Of a stretch of DNA of 64,000 nucleotides, positions 1 through 9,376 are shown in pieces. Under the pieces are notes generated by a model. That model had not been told where the DNA came from and did no database searches. It was given only the letters and a program-made list of their open reading frames with translations. The stretch lies in contig NZ_QNRQ01000001.1 in assembly GCF_003315175.1 (NCBI RefSeq), positions 372,001 to 436,000 of the forward strand, read 5' to 3'. Source of the DNA: Eoetvoesiella caeni. GTDB lineage: Bacteria > Pseudomonadota > Gammaproteobacteria > Burkholderiales > Burkholderiaceae_B. The translations under genes were made by a program, and so were the position numbers. How positions within the stretch are numbered: the first letter of the stretch is position 1; each line of letters opens with the position of its first letter.

Positions 1-213
1 GACCTATTGAGCAAATATTGCCGTGCTGTGCCTGTTACCGCTCATGCCGGCGGGGGACTGCGCCGCCTGTGGGTAGGGGTGGTGGTTTTTCATTTTCTGC
101 GGCGTTTTCCTGTATGGGCGGGCAGCCTTCCCGCCCACAAGCCGCAATTGCAGTCCATCGTCGCCCCAGAACCGGAAAGCCATGCCTGTCCCGACCAGCG
201 AAACTTCCCATGA
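1..213 (+). CDS. clsB: Cardiolipin synthase B (phospholipase D family), C-terminal end only
   Basis: The window opens inside an open frame that runs to a TGA at 211-213 and encodes the last 70 residues of a protein. The tail contains HFLRRFPVWAGSLPAHKP, which resembles the C-terminus of the ClsB/YbhO class of cardiolipin synthases as I remember it; the catalytic HKD motifs would lie outside the window. The stop overlaps the next start as ATGA, and the next gene is a YbhN homologue. The E. coli order ybhP-clsB-ybhN supports the assignment. The HKD motifs cannot be checked here, so the call rests on tail similarity and gene order. Confidence 0.65.
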   Translation, partial: DLLSKYCRAVPVTAHAGGGLRRLWVGVVVFHFLRRFPVWAGSLPAHKPQLQSIVAPEPESHACPDQRNFP

Positions 214-1169
214 TCATCTCGCGCGCCGCGATCCAGCAATACACGCTCGCCGCGTGGCCGTGGCTGCTACGCTTGTTCACCTTGGCCATCATCACGGTGG
301 TGGGAGTTCTGGTATTCAAGATGGGAAGCCGGATCAACTGGCGCGACGTGATTCATGCCTCCGCCCAGATCGACAAAACGACTCTTGCCGTGTCCGGCGG
401 GCTGGTGTGCGCCGGCTACGCTACATACGCCAGCATCGAATACCTTTCGCGACAGGTCGTGAATCACTCTGTAGCAATATGGAAGACACTCGTCGTCGCG
501 GTTGTCAGCTATGCGATCAACCTGAATCTGGGGGTCTTGCTGGGCGGTATTGGCGTGCGGCTTCGGCTTTATCGCAAACTGGGACTGGACAACACGACAG
601 CGGCCGAAATCGTGCTCTTCAGCTCTTTGACGAACTGGCTCGGCTACTTCTGGCTGGCCGGCACAGTATTTGTCATTGGCGCCGTGCCCGCCCCCGATAA
701 ATGGGGAGTCAGCCGCGCCACCGTGCAGCTTGTAGGATTCGGCCTGCTGGCAGTGGCCACGGCATACGTGGTTGCCTGCGCCGCAAGCCGCAAGCGGAGT
801 TGGACCTGGCGCAAGCATCGTATTATGCTTGCGTCTGTATGGATGGCCTTAGCCCAAAGCGCCGTTGCCATTGTGTCATGGAGCATAATGGGCGCAATCG
901 TCTATATCTTGCTGGAGCGCCAGATACCCTACGGGGAAGTCCTGAGCATCTTATTGTTTTGCAGCATCGCGGCCATTATTGCCCATATTCCCGGCGGGCT
1001 GGGGGTAACCGAGGCGATTTTCGTTGCCGCGCTGGCCGGCCGTATGCCCGACCACCAAGTCCTGGCCGCATTGCTCATGTATCGTGTGCTGTACCAGCTT
1101 ATCCCTTTGTGCGCGGCGGCGCCCGCCTACTTCGCCATCGAGTATCTTACATCGCACCGAACCGCCTGA
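210..1169 (+). CDS. ybhN: YbhN/UPF0104 inner-membrane protein (lysylphosphatidylglycerol synthase TM-region family)
   Basis: This is a 319-aa polytopic membrane protein with about eight hydrophobic segments and the family signature HIPGGLGVTEA near residue 265. It corresponds to the flippase-like membrane half of MprF without the aminoacyl-transferase domain. The ATG at 210 is chosen because it overlaps the clsB stop (ATGA) and is followed at once by a hydrophobic helix; longer in-frame extensions upstream would read through clsB sequence. Co-transcription with clsB suggests a role in phospholipid handling, but the substrate is unknown. Confidence 0.8.
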   Translation: MIISRAAIQQYTLAAWPWLLRLFTLAIITVVGVLVFKMGSRINWRDVIHASAQIDKTTLAVSGGLVCAGYATYASIEYLSRQVVNHSVAIWKTLVVAVVSYAINLNLGVLLGGIGVRLRLYRKLGLDNTTAAEIVLFSSLTNWLGYFWLAGTVFVIGAVPAPDKWGVSRATVQLVGFGLLAVATAYVVACAASRKRSWTWRKHRIMLASVWMALAQSAVAIVSWSIMGAIVYILLERQIPYGEVLSILLFCSIAAIIAHIPGGLGVTEAIFVAALAGRMPDHQVLAALLMYRVLYQLIPLCAAAPAYFAIEYLTSHRTA

Positions 1170-1182
1170 ATGAGTATCAAGA

Positions 1183-1386
1183 ATGGAAAAGTCCGATCAA
1201 ACCGCCGAGGCCATTGCCCATGAACTCAATAACGTTCTGATGATCATCGACTTGAGCCTCGACCTGCTCAAAGAACAATACATCCAGAATGACAAAATAG
1301 AACACCTCTTGAAGGTGGCGCACGATAACGTCAAGCGCGGCACCGAGCTGAATCAACGGCTATTGGAATTTGCCAATCGGGACTGA
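1183..1386 (+). CDS. Stand-alone histidine-kinase dimerisation (HisKA/DHp)-like small protein
   Basis: This 67-aa protein is almost entirely one domain. Its N-terminal half carries AIAHELNNVL, an H-box with the phospho-acceptor-type histidine at about residue 13, followed by two predicted amphipathic helices, as in the DHp domain of sensor kinases. There is no ATP-binding (HATPase_c) domain, sensor domain or receiver domain, and none follows downstream. The start lies 13 bp after ybhN, so it may be co-transcribed with ybhN. It could be a phospho-relay or decoy dimerisation module, or the remnant of a kinase. The intact frame and absence of nearby kinase fragments favour a deliberate small protein. 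Confidence 0.6.
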   Translation: MEKSDQTAEAIAHELNNVLMIIDLSLDLLKEQYIQNDKIEHLLKVAHDNVKRGTELNQRLLEFANRD

Positions 1387-1459
1387 GCATCCGCAACTGG
1401 CCGCCGGGCCTTCAGCGCTTTCAGCGCCGCGCCCGACCAGGGTTGGCGCGTAAATGAAA

Positions 1460-1489
1460 AAGGCGGTGGATGCCCGGCATCCCCGCCTT
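1460..1489 (-). terminator. Rho-independent terminator of clpB
   Basis: The arms AAGGCGG and CCGCCTT enclose a second GGATGC/GCATCC stem, and on the minus strand the hairpin is followed by a T-run. It lies 30 bp beyond the clpB stop. Confidence 0.75.
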
Positions 1490-1518
1490 CTTCACTTTCC
1501 CGCTTTCAGCGCCGTGGC

Positions 1519-4107
1519 TTATTGCAGGGTTCTAGAGAAAACGAATTTATCGTTTTTCCAATCTACCGGCACCACGTCCCTGGGCCCGAACTTGCCTTCC
1601 AGAATAAGCCGGGAAACGGGGTTCTCGATGTTCTGCTGGATGGCCCGTTTCAGCGGACGCGCTCCAAACACCGGATCGAACCCGGTACGCGCCAGCTGCG
1701 CGACGGCCTCTTCCGATACCTCCAGGCGCATTTCCTGCTGCGCCATGCGCGCGGCCAGGCGTTGCAGCTGAATGCGGGCAATGGACTCGATGTGCTTGGC
1801 TTCCAGCGCATGGAAAACGACCACCTCATCGATGCGGTTCAGGAACTCGGGGCGGAACGCCGTTTTAAGTTCGTCCCAGATGACTTCCTTGATGACATCG
1901 TAAGGCTGGCCGACCATGCTCTGGATGTGCTGCGAGCCCAGGTTGGAGGTCATGACGACAACCGTATTGCGAAAGTCCACCGTGCGGCCCTGGCCATCGG
2001 TAAGCCGGCCGTCGTCCAGGACTTGCAGCAATACATTGAACACATCGGGATGCGCTTTTTCAATTTCGTCAAGCAAGATGACGCTATACGGTTTACGCCG
2101 TACCGCTTCGGTCAAATAGCCGCCCTCTTCGTAGCCGACATAGCCCGGAGGCGCCCCGATCAGGCGCGCCACGGAATGCTTCTCCATGAATTCGCTCATG
2201 TCGATGCGTATGAGGTGCTCTTCGGAATCGAACAGGAAATTGGCCAGCGCCTTGGTCAGTTCGGTCTTGCCGACACCGGTGGGCCCAAGAAACAAGAATG
2301 AACCGTATGGACGCGAAGGGTCCGACAAGCCCGCACGTGAACGGCGGATGGCGTCGGACACCAGGCGCACGGCTTCATCCTGCCCCACGACGCGCTCGTG
2401 CAGATGTTCTTCCATGCCCAGCAGTTTGGCTCGTTCGCCCTGCATCATCTTGGCCACAGGAATGCCGGTGGCGCGAGCCACGACTTCGGCGATTTCTTCA
2501 GCACCCACCTCGGTGCGCAGCAAATGCGGCTTGCCGTTGGCTTCGCCCTTGTTGGCTTCGGCCGACTTGAGGCGCCCTTCCAGTTCGGGCAGCTTGCTGT
2601 ATTGCAGCTCGGCCAATTTGTCGAACTGGCCTTTACGCTGCAGTTCGGCCATCTCGGCCCGGGTGCGTTCGATCTCTTCCTTGATGGACTGCGAACCCTG
2701 TACGGCCGCTTTCTCGGCCTTCCAGATTTCCTCGTAGTCGTTGTACTCGCGCTGCTGTTGTTCCAGCTCGTCTTCAATGGCCTTGAGGCGGCGCAGCGAT
2801 GCCTCGTCGGATTCTTTCTTGACGGCCTCGCGCTCGATCTTCAACTGAATGATGCGCCGGTCGAGCTTGTCCATGACCTCGGGCTTGGAGTCGATTTCCA
2901 TGCGTATGCGCGCCGCAGCCTCGTCGATGAGATCGATGGCCTTGTCGGGCAAAAAGCGGTCGGTAATATAGCGATGGGACAACTCGGCCGCGGCGACGAT
3001 GGCCGGGTCGGTGATAGCCACGCCGTGATGCAATTCGTAGCGCTCTTGCAAGCCGCGCAAAATGGCGATGGTCGATTCCACATCGGGTTCATTGACCAGC
3101 ACTTTCTGAAAACGGCGCTCCAGAGCCGCGTCCTTTTCAATGTATTTGCGGTACTCGTCCAGCGTGGTGGCGCCAATGCAATGCAACTCGCCGCGCGACA
3201 GGGCCGGCTTGAGCATATTGCCGGCGTCCATTGAACCTTCGGCCTTGCCCGCGCCCACCATGGTGTGCAGCTCATCGATGAAGACGATAATGCCGCCTTC
3301 GTCTTGCGCCAGTTCCTTCAGCACGGCCTTTAGGCGTTCTTCGAACTCGCCGCGGAACTTGGCGCCGGCCACCAACGATGCCAGGTCCAGCGCCAGCACC
3401 CGCTTGCCCTTGAGGGTTTCGGGCACTTCATTGTTGACGATGCGTTGCGCCAAGCCTTCGGCGATGGCGGTCTTGCCCACGCCGGGCTCGCCGATAAGCA
3501 CGGGGTTGTTCTTGCTGCGGCGCTGCAAGATCTGGATGGTGCGGCGAATTTCGTCGTCGCGCCCGATGACCGGATCCAGCTTGCCACGGCGGGCAAGTTC
3601 GGTAAGATCGGTGGTGTACTTGGAGAGCGCCTCGCGGTTGGATTCGCCTTCGGCATCGGAAACCGATGCTCCGCCGCGGACGGCGTCGATGGCCGCCTCA
3701 AGCGCCTTGCGTTGCAGGCCGGCCTCGCGCAATATGGTTCCGGCTTCGCCTTTGTCGTCGGCCAGCGCCAATAAGAACAGCTCGCTGGCAATATAGGTAT
3801 CGCCGCGATTGGACGCCTCTTTGTCGGTACGCGTCAAAGCCGTTTGCAGTTCGCGGCTGGCCTGGATGTTGCCTTCGGCGCCTTGGACCTGGCTTAGACG
3901 CTCGATGGCCGAATTAAGCGCGGGCCCAAGCCGGCTTACGGCAACGCCGGCGCGCGCCAGCAGGCTGCTGGTACCGCTATCGGAATCGGCCAGCAAAGCC
4001 GCCAGGACATGCACAGGCTCGATATAAGGATTATCGTGCTTTACAGCCAGACTTTGCGCATCGGCAATCGCCTGCTGGAATTTCGTGGTTAGTTTATCGA
4101 ATCGCAT
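1519..4107 (-). CDS. clpB: ClpB disaggregase (Hsp100)
   Basis: This 862-aa AAA+ chaperone works with DnaK/DnaJ to extract proteins from aggregates in the cytoplasm. In order it has the N-terminal Clp repeat domain (about 1-145), AAA-1 with Walker A GEPGVGKT near 205 and Walker B VFIDELH, a long coiled-coil M domain (about 400-525, rich in E/K/R/Q) that distinguishes ClpB from ClpA/C, and AAA-2 with GPTGVGKT near 605 and [12 protein letters not shown]. The length matches the family (E. coli 857). It is monocistronic, with a terminator downstream and a sigma-32-like -35 element upstream. Confidence 0.97.
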   Translation of the reverse strand: MRFDKLTTKFQQAIADAQSLAVKHDNPYIEPVHVLAALLADSDSGTSSLLARAGVAVSRLGPALNSAIERLSQVQGAEGNIQASRELQTALTRTDKEASNRGDTYIASELFLLALADDKGEAGTILREAGLQRKALEAAIDAVRGGASVSDAEGESNREALSKYTTDLTELARRGKLDPVIGRDDEIRRTIQILQRRSKNNPVLIGEPGVGKTAIAEGLAQRIVNNEVPETLKGKRVLALDLASLVAGAKFRGEFEERLKAVLKELAQDEGGIIVFIDELHTMVGAGKAEGSMDAGNMLKPALSRGELHCIGATTLDEYRKYIEKDAALERRFQKVLVNEPDVESTIAILRGLQERYELHHGVAITDPAIVAAAELSHRYITDRFLPDKAIDLIDEAAARIRMEIDSKPEVMDKLDRRIIQLKIEREAVKKESDEASLRRLKAIEDELEQQQREYNDYEEIWKAEKAAVQGSQSIKEEIERTRAEMAELQRKGQFDKLAELQYSKLPELEGRLKSAEANKGEANGKPHLLRTEVGAEEIAEVVARATGIPVAKMMQGERAKLLGMEEHLHERVVGQDEAVRLVSDAIRRSRAGLSDPSRPYGSFLFLGPTGVGKTELTKALANFLFDSEEHLIRIDMSEFMEKHSVARLIGAPPGYVGYEEGGYLTEAVRRKPYSVILLDEIEKAHPDVFNVLLQVLDDGRLTDGQGRTVDFRNTVVVMTSNLGSQHIQSMVGQPYDVIKEVIWDELKTAFRPEFLNRIDEVVVFHALEAKHIESIARIQLQRLAARMAQQEMRLEVSEEAVAQLARTGFDPVFGARPLKRAIQQNIENPVSRLILEGKFGPRDVVPVDWKNDKFVFSRTLQ

Positions 4108-4148
4108 AGTCGTGTCATTTAAGATTGAGGGCTTTGGCCCGAATGAAC

Positions 4149-4179
4149 CATAGTTGCGGTCAATTCCCCGGATTTCAAG
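4149..4179 (-). promoter_or_regulatory. Candidate heat-shock (sigma-32) promoter of clpB
   Basis: On the minus strand a perfect CTTGAAA -35 element (plus 4173-4179) is followed after about 13 bases by CCGCAACTATG, a poor match to the sigma-32 -10 consensus. The start codon lies about 40 bp further on. The -35 match and the identity of the gene support the call; the -10 is weak. Confidence 0.45.
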
Positions 4180-4342
4180 ATGTGAAATGCAAACCGCCCG
4201 AAGAACGGCGCGGCGGCGCCTCCCTCGCCTACTTTACTCCTTTCCGCCGCCCAGCCGCTTAGGGCACAATAGAGGCCGTGCTTCTTGTTCCACCTCGGCC
4301 TCAGGGACGAGGCTTGCGCTTCGGCTCGACTCGCGTTCAATC

Positions 4343-5251
4343 ATGAATAAATTCAAACAGCTGGAAAGCTTTATTGCCGCCGCCACGCTAGGCAGCCTGT
4401 CGGCCGCGGCACGCATTGAAGGCGTGGCTCCGGCCATGATGGGGCGGCGCATCAGCGCGCTGGAGTCCCGGCTGGGCATCAAGCTGCTGGTACGCTCGAC
4501 CCGGCGCCTGTCGCTGACGGCCGAAGGCGAAGCACTGCTCGAAGAGGCCCAACGCATCTTGCGCGACCTTGCCGAAGTCGAGACCCGCATCAGCCAGGGC
4601 AGCGCCCAGCCCAGTGGCCATCTACGCATCAGCGCGCCGGCGGGCTTCGGCCGGCGCCATGTGGCGCCCCTGCTGCCGCGCTTTCTTGCCGCCCACCCTC
4701 ACGTAAGCGTAACCCTCGACCTCAGCGACAGGCTGGTAGACCTTATTGAAGAGCGCTACGACTGCGCCATCCGCATTGGCGACCTGGACGACTCCCAGAT
4801 CATCGGTGTGCGTCTGGCGGACAATCGACGCGTCATCGTGGCGTCGCCGGCGTACCTTGCCCAGTTCGGACGGCCCAATTCGCCCCAGGACCTGGCTTTG
4901 CACAATTGCCTTTCGTTTGGTCCTCAAGGCAACCAGTCCAAAGGCTGGCTGCTCAAGCAGGACGAACAGTTGCGAGCCGTACGCGTCAAGGGCAGCCTGA
5001 GCTGCAGCGATGGCTCAGTCTTGCATGACTGGACCCTGGCGGGCTGCGGCCTGGCCTGGCGCTCCCTCTGGGAGGTTCGCGAAGATCTCGAAGTAGGCCG
5101 GCTTGTAACCGTCCTGGACGAATACGCCGCGCCGCCCAACGGCATTTTCGCGATGCTGACCGAGCGCAAGCATCTGCCTCTTCGCGTTCGCGCATTTCTT
5201 GACCTGCTCAAAACAACCTACGCACAAGCCGAGTACTGGGAAAGTCATTAA
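4343..5251 (+). CDS. LysR-family transcriptional regulator
   Basis: This 302-aa protein has the LysR layout: an N-terminal winged helix-turn-helix (residues 1-60, with SLSAAARIEGVAPAMMGRRI as the HTH) and a periplasmic-binding-protein-like effector domain. The start MNKFKQLESF at 4343 places the HTH at the usual position; an upstream extension is possible in frame but is arginine-rich and not LysR-like. It is divergent from clpB and followed by fnr on the same strand. The target and ligand cannot be read from the sequence; the C-terminal half resembles the large group of YafC/DsdC-like regulators. Confidence 0.88.
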   Translation: MNKFKQLESFIAAATLGSLSAAARIEGVAPAMMGRRISALESRLGIKLLVRSTRRLSLTAEGEALLEEAQRILRDLAEVETRISQGSAQPSGHLRISAPAGFGRRHVAPLLPRFLAAHPHVSVTLDLSDRLVDLIEERYDCAIRIGDLDDSQIIGVRLADNRRVIVASPAYLAQFGRPNSPQDLALHNCLSFGPQGNQSKGWLLKQDEQLRAVRVKGSLSCSDGSVLHDWTLAGCGLAWRSLWEVREDLEVGRLVTVLDEYAAPPNGIFAMLTERKHLPLRVRAFLDLLKTTYAQAEYWESH

Positions 5252-5367
5252 GCGTCTGTAAGCTTCTCTGACAAATTCCTTAAGCCAAACAAGGTACAAT
5301 GGCCGTTCAACTGGAGCCCCAAACAGCCGATGGAAGTGTTGGCTTTCGGAAGTTCCGTAGGATGCGT

Positions 5368-6096
5368 ATGCCAAAAAAAATTTTGCTTACACCCGAATCA
5401 ATGCGTTGTTCGGCATGCATGCTCAGTACCCTTTGCCTACCTATCGGCATAGAGCAAAACGAAGTCTTTCATCTGGATGAAGTTGTAAACGAACGTATCC
5501 GGATACCCAAAGGAAAAGCCCTGTTTCACCAGGGCGACGTAGCCGATGCCATCTATGGCATCCGTTCCGGCTCGATCAAGACGCAACTGGTGGATTCCGC
5601 CGGCTTGGTTCAAATTACCGGTTTTCTGTTGGCCGGAGAACTCGTCGGCCTTGACGGCTTCCTGGAAGAATCCCAGCTATCCACCGCCATTGCCCTTGAA
5701 GACACCGAGGTCTGCGTCGCCCCCATCGACGATATGGACCGCATTACCGCCCAGGTCCCCGCTTTGCAATATCAGCTCAGGCGCCTTACCAGCAACGAGA
5801 TCAAGCGCTCGCAGCAATTGGTCATGTCCTTGGGGGTATTGCGCTCCGAACAACGCCTGGCCGGCTTTTTGCTCAGTATTTCGCAACGCCTTGCGGTACT
5901 GGGCTATTCGCCCTCGGAATTCGTCCTAAGAATGAGCCGCGAAGAAATCGGCAATTATCTTGGCCTTACCCTGGAAACCGTAAGCCGCCTGTTTTCGCGT
6001 TTTGCGCGCGAAAACCTGCTGCGTGTGCGCCAGCGCGATGTCCAGCTGCTGGACATGCAAGCCCTGCGGGACCTGGCCGGCACCGATTGCGGCTGA
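5368..6096 (+). CDS. fnr: Oxygen-sensing Fnr transcriptional regulator
   Basis: This is a 242-aa Crp/Fnr-family activator of anaerobic and microaerobic genes. All features of true FNR are visible: an N-terminal CSACMLSTLC (C-x2-C-x5-C) motif plus a fourth cysteine in EVCVAPID, together able to ligate an oxygen-labile [4Fe-4S] cluster; a cyclic-nucleotide-binding-like beta roll; and a C-terminal recognition helix LTLETVSRLFSRF with the E-x2-S-R signature that reads TTGAT-N4-ATCAA. The ATG at 5368 is preferred because TAGGA precedes it by six bases. It lies next to the cbb3 oxidase locus, whose upstream region holds a perfect FNR box, so it is the likely regulator of that locus. Confidence 0.92.
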   Translation: MPKKILLTPESMRCSACMLSTLCLPIGIEQNEVFHLDEVVNERIRIPKGKALFHQGDVADAIYGIRSGSIKTQLVDSAGLVQITGFLLAGELVGLDGFLEESQLSTAIALEDTEVCVAPIDDMDRITAQVPALQYQLRRLTSNEIKRSQQLVMSLGVLRSEQRLAGFLLSISQRLAVLGYSPSEFVLRMSREEIGNYLGLTLETVSRLFSRFARENLLRVRQRDVQLLDMQALRDLAGTDCG

Positions 6097-6187
6097 TACA
6101 GCTGGGGAAGCCCTGAACAAGTCACCGCGGCGCATGCATCTGCGGACTCGGGCGGACTGCTAACCGCTCGACTTATTCAGAGCTACC

Positions 6188-6430
6188 CTAGAAGTCGTCG
6201 GGTTCTTCAGTGCGCGCCGGTGGTGCCATGAAAAGGCTAAGCGCGCTTGAAAGCGCGGCCATCAGCCAAAACAAAAAAAACCCTCCCGCATAGACAGCCT
6301 GGCGGCTAAGCTGCACAGCGCCGAACAACACCAGGTCCAGTGGATCGACCATGGCAAAAACCGTCGCACTGGTTGCAGCTCCTACCAGAAACGACGGCCA
6401 TAAAGTCCACATCAACGAGCGCCAGTTCAT
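6188..6430 (-). CDS. Small two-helix membrane protein at the end of the cco locus
   Basis: This 80-aa protein has two clear hydrophobic segments (about residues 8-30 and 45-65) and a charged acidic C-terminus. It lies 33 bp after the short ccoH and runs in the same direction, so it is probably the last gene of the cbb3 operon. I do not recognise a family. Because the preceding CcoH lacks its periplasmic domain, this protein could be an accessory partner in oxidase assembly, but that is inference from position only. Confidence 0.55.
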   Translation of the reverse strand: MNWRSLMWTLWPSFLVGAATSATVFAMVDPLDLVLFGAVQLSRQAVYAGGFFLFWLMAALSSALSLFMAPPARTEEPDDF

Positions 6431-6463
6431 AAGAAAATTTGTCCTTTATCCGTCATTGCCGGG

Positions 6464-6703
6464 TTATTTTTTGGAACCCTGGTCCATGGGTGCCGCCGCC
6501 CGCTCTACTTTAAGGCCACGCTTGACCGCGCCGTCGGTCATGGCCTGGTCGCCAAAATTCTGTACCGCCAAGATTATCGTAATGATGCAGCCCACCATGG
6601 TCACGGCCGGACCGGCGATAAGCAGCCATGGCCAAAGCTGGCGCCACCAGGGCCTGGCCGCGGCCTCGGCCTGGGCGCCACTACCGGAATATGTGTTCGA
6701 CAT
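6464..6703 (-). CDS. ccoH: CcoH/FixH-like cbb3 assembly protein, short form
   Basis: This 79-aa protein has a cytoplasmic N-terminus rich in W/R, one transmembrane helix (about 24-46, WLLIAGPAVTMVGCIITIIL) and the post-membrane motif DGAVKRGLKVER, which corresponds to the DDYYKQGL region of FixH. Canonical FixH/CcoH proteins are about 150-190 aa, with an Ig-like periplasmic domain after this point. Here the frame stops about 15 residues later, and no continuation of the domain is visible in other frames downstream. It is placed directly after ccoG, the usual site. Confidence 0.7.
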   Translation of the reverse strand: MSNTYSGSGAQAEAAARPWWRQLWPWLLIAGPAVTMVGCIITIILAVQNFGDQAMTDGAVKRGLKVERAAAPMDQGSKK

Positions 6704-6727
6704 AAAATTCTTCCTAAACCTTGAATA

Positions 6728-8221
6728 TTAGCGAGGCACGAAAAAACTCGATTTTTCAGCGACCGAGGTTTCGCTGCCGTCGGACGATCTGGCCACCGCC
6801 AGCAGACTGATCTCGTGCACTCCGGGCGTCATGTCCGACGCCGGAGCCCTGACCACGACCGGAACCAGCCGGTTGGACGAACCTTCTACGTGCACGTATT
6901 CCGAACCATGGTCGGCGGTCACGATGGAGAGCTCGGACAGGCCGCTGGCGCTAAGCTTGATTTCAAGCGGAACTTCGCTGGTATTGATGATTTGCAAGCG
7001 GTAGACGTTTTCGATCTGTCCGCCCGCCACTTCGCGCCCCAGCGCACCGCGATCGCGAATCACATCAATCCGCAAGGTCGTGCGCATAGCCAGCGCAATG
7101 GCAAAGCCGACGACGATGACGCCCAGTACGGCAAGATAGGCCAGCACCCTGGGCCGGAAAAGGCGCTTGCGCGCCTGGCTTTGGCTTAAACGCTCGGTAA
7201 TGGCCTTGCCCGAGGTATAGCGGATAAGCCCGCGGTCGTAATGCATTTTGTCCATGACCTGGTCGCAGGCGTCGACGCAAGCGCCGCATCCTATGCACAT
7301 ATACTGCAAGCCGTCGCGGATGTCGATGCCGGTGGGGCAAACCTGCACGCACAGGCTGCAGTCCACGCAATCGCCCATGCCGGCCTCTTTATGGTCGACG
7401 CGCCGCGAACGCCCGCCGCGCGGCTCGCCGCGCACATGGTCGTAGGTGACCACGAAGGTATCGTCGTCGACCATCACGCTTTGAAAGCGCGCATAAGGGC
7501 ACATGTATTTGCACACGGCCTCGCGCATGAAGCCGGCGTTGCCCCAGGTGGCGAACGCGTAGAAAAGCATCCAGAACCATTGCCAGGGCCCCAGCGACAT
7601 TGCCAGCAGCCCTGCCCCCAATTCGCGAATGGGGGCAAAGTAGCCAATAAAAGTAAAGCCCGTCCAGAAGGCAATCACGATCCAGACGAAATGCTTGGCT
7701 GCTTTAAGCCGCAGCTTGCGCAGATTCCAGGGGCTTTCATCGAGCCGGATGCGCGCAAGGCGGTCGCCTTCGATCTTGCGCTCTACCCACATGAAGATTT
7801 CGGTATATACGGTTTGCGGGCAGGCATAGCCGCAGAACAGGCGTCCCGCCATTGCGGTAAACAAAAACAACGCAAACGCTGAAACGGCCAGCAAAACAGC
7901 CAGATACACCACATCTTGCGGCCACAGCACCATGCCGAAAATATAGAACTTGCGCGCACCCAGATCGAATAAAACGCCTTGCCTGCCGCTCCATTGCAAC
8001 CATGGCAAACCGTAAAAAATGATTTGCGTGATGTACACCATGGCGATTCGCCAGCGCGCAAACACACCCGCAACCGAGCGCGGATATATCTTGCTGCGTA
8101 CGTCGGCCAGTGCAACTTCGACCTGGGGCGAGGCTCCGCCCATGGCAGCCTTTGTAACCCTGGGCGGCTGCCATCCCGGCACAGCGGCTTGCTTCGGACT
8201 ATCGGGCGGACGGTCGCTCAT
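6728..8221 (-). CDS. ccoG: CcoG/RdxA, cbb3 oxidase accessory ferredoxin-type membrane protein
   Basis: This 497-aa inner-membrane protein is needed for copper delivery to the cbb3 oxidase; in studied species it acts as a Cu(II) reductase. It has about five membrane helices, a CGYACPQTVY polyferredoxin motif near the second loop, and a two-cluster ferredoxin region CSLCVQVCP / CIGCGACVDACD at about 270-310. The C-terminal portion is an Ig-like FixG domain. It follows ccoP by 18 bp in the ccoNOQP-G-H order typical of proteobacteria. Confidence 0.95.
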   Translation of the reverse strand: MSDRPPDSPKQAAVPGWQPPRVTKAAMGGASPQVEVALADVRSKIYPRSVAGVFARWRIAMVYITQIIFYGLPWLQWSGRQGVLFDLGARKFYIFGMVLWPQDVVYLAVLLAVSAFALFLFTAMAGRLFCGYACPQTVYTEIFMWVERKIEGDRLARIRLDESPWNLRKLRLKAAKHFVWIVIAFWTGFTFIGYFAPIRELGAGLLAMSLGPWQWFWMLFYAFATWGNAGFMREAVCKYMCPYARFQSVMVDDDTFVVTYDHVRGEPRGGRSRRVDHKEAGMGDCVDCSLCVQVCPTGIDIRDGLQYMCIGCGACVDACDQVMDKMHYDRGLIRYTSGKAITERLSQSQARKRLFRPRVLAYLAVLGVIVVGFAIALAMRTTLRIDVIRDRGALGREVAGGQIENVYRLQIINTSEVPLEIKLSASGLSELSIVTADHGSEYVHVEGSSNRLVPVVVRAPASDMTPGVHEISLLAVARSSDGSETSVAEKSSFFVPR

Positions 8222-8239
8222 GCTGCTTGCTCCTTGGCT

Positions 8240-9157
8240 TTATTTCGCCGCGGGATCCGGATTGGACAATCCCCACACCCAGGCGGTCAGCATACGGATC
8301 TGGTCGGCCGTCAGATGCGCTTCTTGAGCCGGCATCTGGTTATTGCGCCCGTTCAGGATCGTATCGACGATGCTTGCTTCAGAACTGCCGTAAAGCCATA
8401 CGCCGTCGGTTAGATTGGGCGCGCCCAATGCCGTATTGCCCTTGCCTTCCGCGCCGTGGCACGCTACGCAGAAAGTATCGAAACCGCGCTTGCCGGGCAC
8501 GACGCGCAGGGCATCGCTGGCCAGGCCCGACAAAGAACGCACGTACTGCGCAATATCGGCGGCTTCGCCTGGCTTGATCTGCGCCTTCCAGGCCGGCATG
8601 ACACCATGGCGACCCTTGGTGATGGACTGCATGATCTGCGCCGGCTCGCCGCCATACAGCCAGTCATGATCGGTCAAGTTGGGAAAGCTCGGTCCGCCGC
8701 GCGCGTCCGAACCATGGCACTGCGCACAATTGTTCAGGAAAAGACGCTGCCCGATTTCACGCGCTTGCTCGTCATGGGCCACCTCGGTAATTTCCATGCC
8801 GGCATAACGCTGGTACACCGGCTTGATCCTGTCGTTCAGCTCTACCTGTGCATCCTGCACCGACTGCGCCGTGGTGTACTCGAGCACGCCCTTATAAGTG
8901 CCCAGGCCCGGATAAAGCACCAGATAGCCCAGGGCAAATATACAAAGCCCCACGTAAAACACCGTCCACCAACGCGGCACAGGATTGTTCAGTTCGGACA
9001 GATCGCCATCCCATACATGGCCGGTTTCTTCGGTTTGCTTGACCTCTTTTTTGAGCCATGCGCGCTGCGTATAGATCAGCCACAGGCAGAACGCTATCCC
9101 GCCCAGGGCAATGGCGGAGATGTAATAGCTCCAAAAGCCGCTCACAAAATCACTCAT
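8240..9157 (-). CDS. ccoP: cbb3-type cytochrome c oxidase subunit III, dihaem cytochrome c
   Basis: This 305-aa protein has two N-terminal transmembrane helices (about 10-30 and 60-80) and two c-type haem sites, CAQCH near residue 140 and CVACH near 230, each with a distal methionine region. It passes electrons from cytochrome c to CcoO and CcoN. Its start overlaps the end of ccoQ by 8 bp, which suggests translational coupling. Confidence 0.96.
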   Translation of the reverse strand: MSDFVSGFWSYYISAIALGGIAFCLWLIYTQRAWLKKEVKQTEETGHVWDGDLSELNNPVPRWWTVFYVGLCIFALGYLVLYPGLGTYKGVLEYTTAQSVQDAQVELNDRIKPVYQRYAGMEITEVAHDEQAREIGQRLFLNNCAQCHGSDARGGPSFPNLTDHDWLYGGEPAQIMQSITKGRHGVMPAWKAQIKPGEAADIAQYVRSLSGLASDALRVVPGKRGFDTFCVACHGAEGKGNTALGAPNLTDGVWLYGSSEASIVDTILNGRNNQMPAQEAHLTADQIRMLTAWVWGLSNPDPAAK

Positions 9158-9374
9158 GAGTATCCCCTTGTTTCTTGTCGTTCATGCTTGGGCCGGACGA
9201 ATCGTCTTCGCCGCCTTCTTCTCCCTTGCCGCTCTCATCTTCGTCCGGCAAGGCGAACGGCAAAAGAGAGGCTTCGGTATTGTCCTTGGCCCGCCCCCGC
9301 GAGTACGCCCACCATACGATGCCGATGAACGTGACCAGGGCGACGGCCGTTATGATGCCATTGAGCACGCCCAT
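9150..9374 (-). CDS. ccoQ: cbb3-type oxidase subunit IV (CcoQ)
   Basis: This 74-aa protein has a single N-terminal helix (VLNGIITAVALVTFIGIVWW, residues 2-21) followed by the typical YSRGRAKD and a cytoplasmic tail. CcoQ stabilises the oxidase complex. The tail is longer and more acidic than in many homologues (DEDESGKGEEGGEDD). The start at 9374 lies 2 bp after the ccoO stop. Identification rests on position and the helix-plus-SRGR pattern. Confidence 0.9.
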   Translation of the reverse strand: MGVLNGIITAVALVTFIGIVWWAYSRGRAKDNTEASLLPFALPDEDESGKGEEGGEDDSSGPSMNDKKQGDTHE

Positions 9375-9376
9375 GA

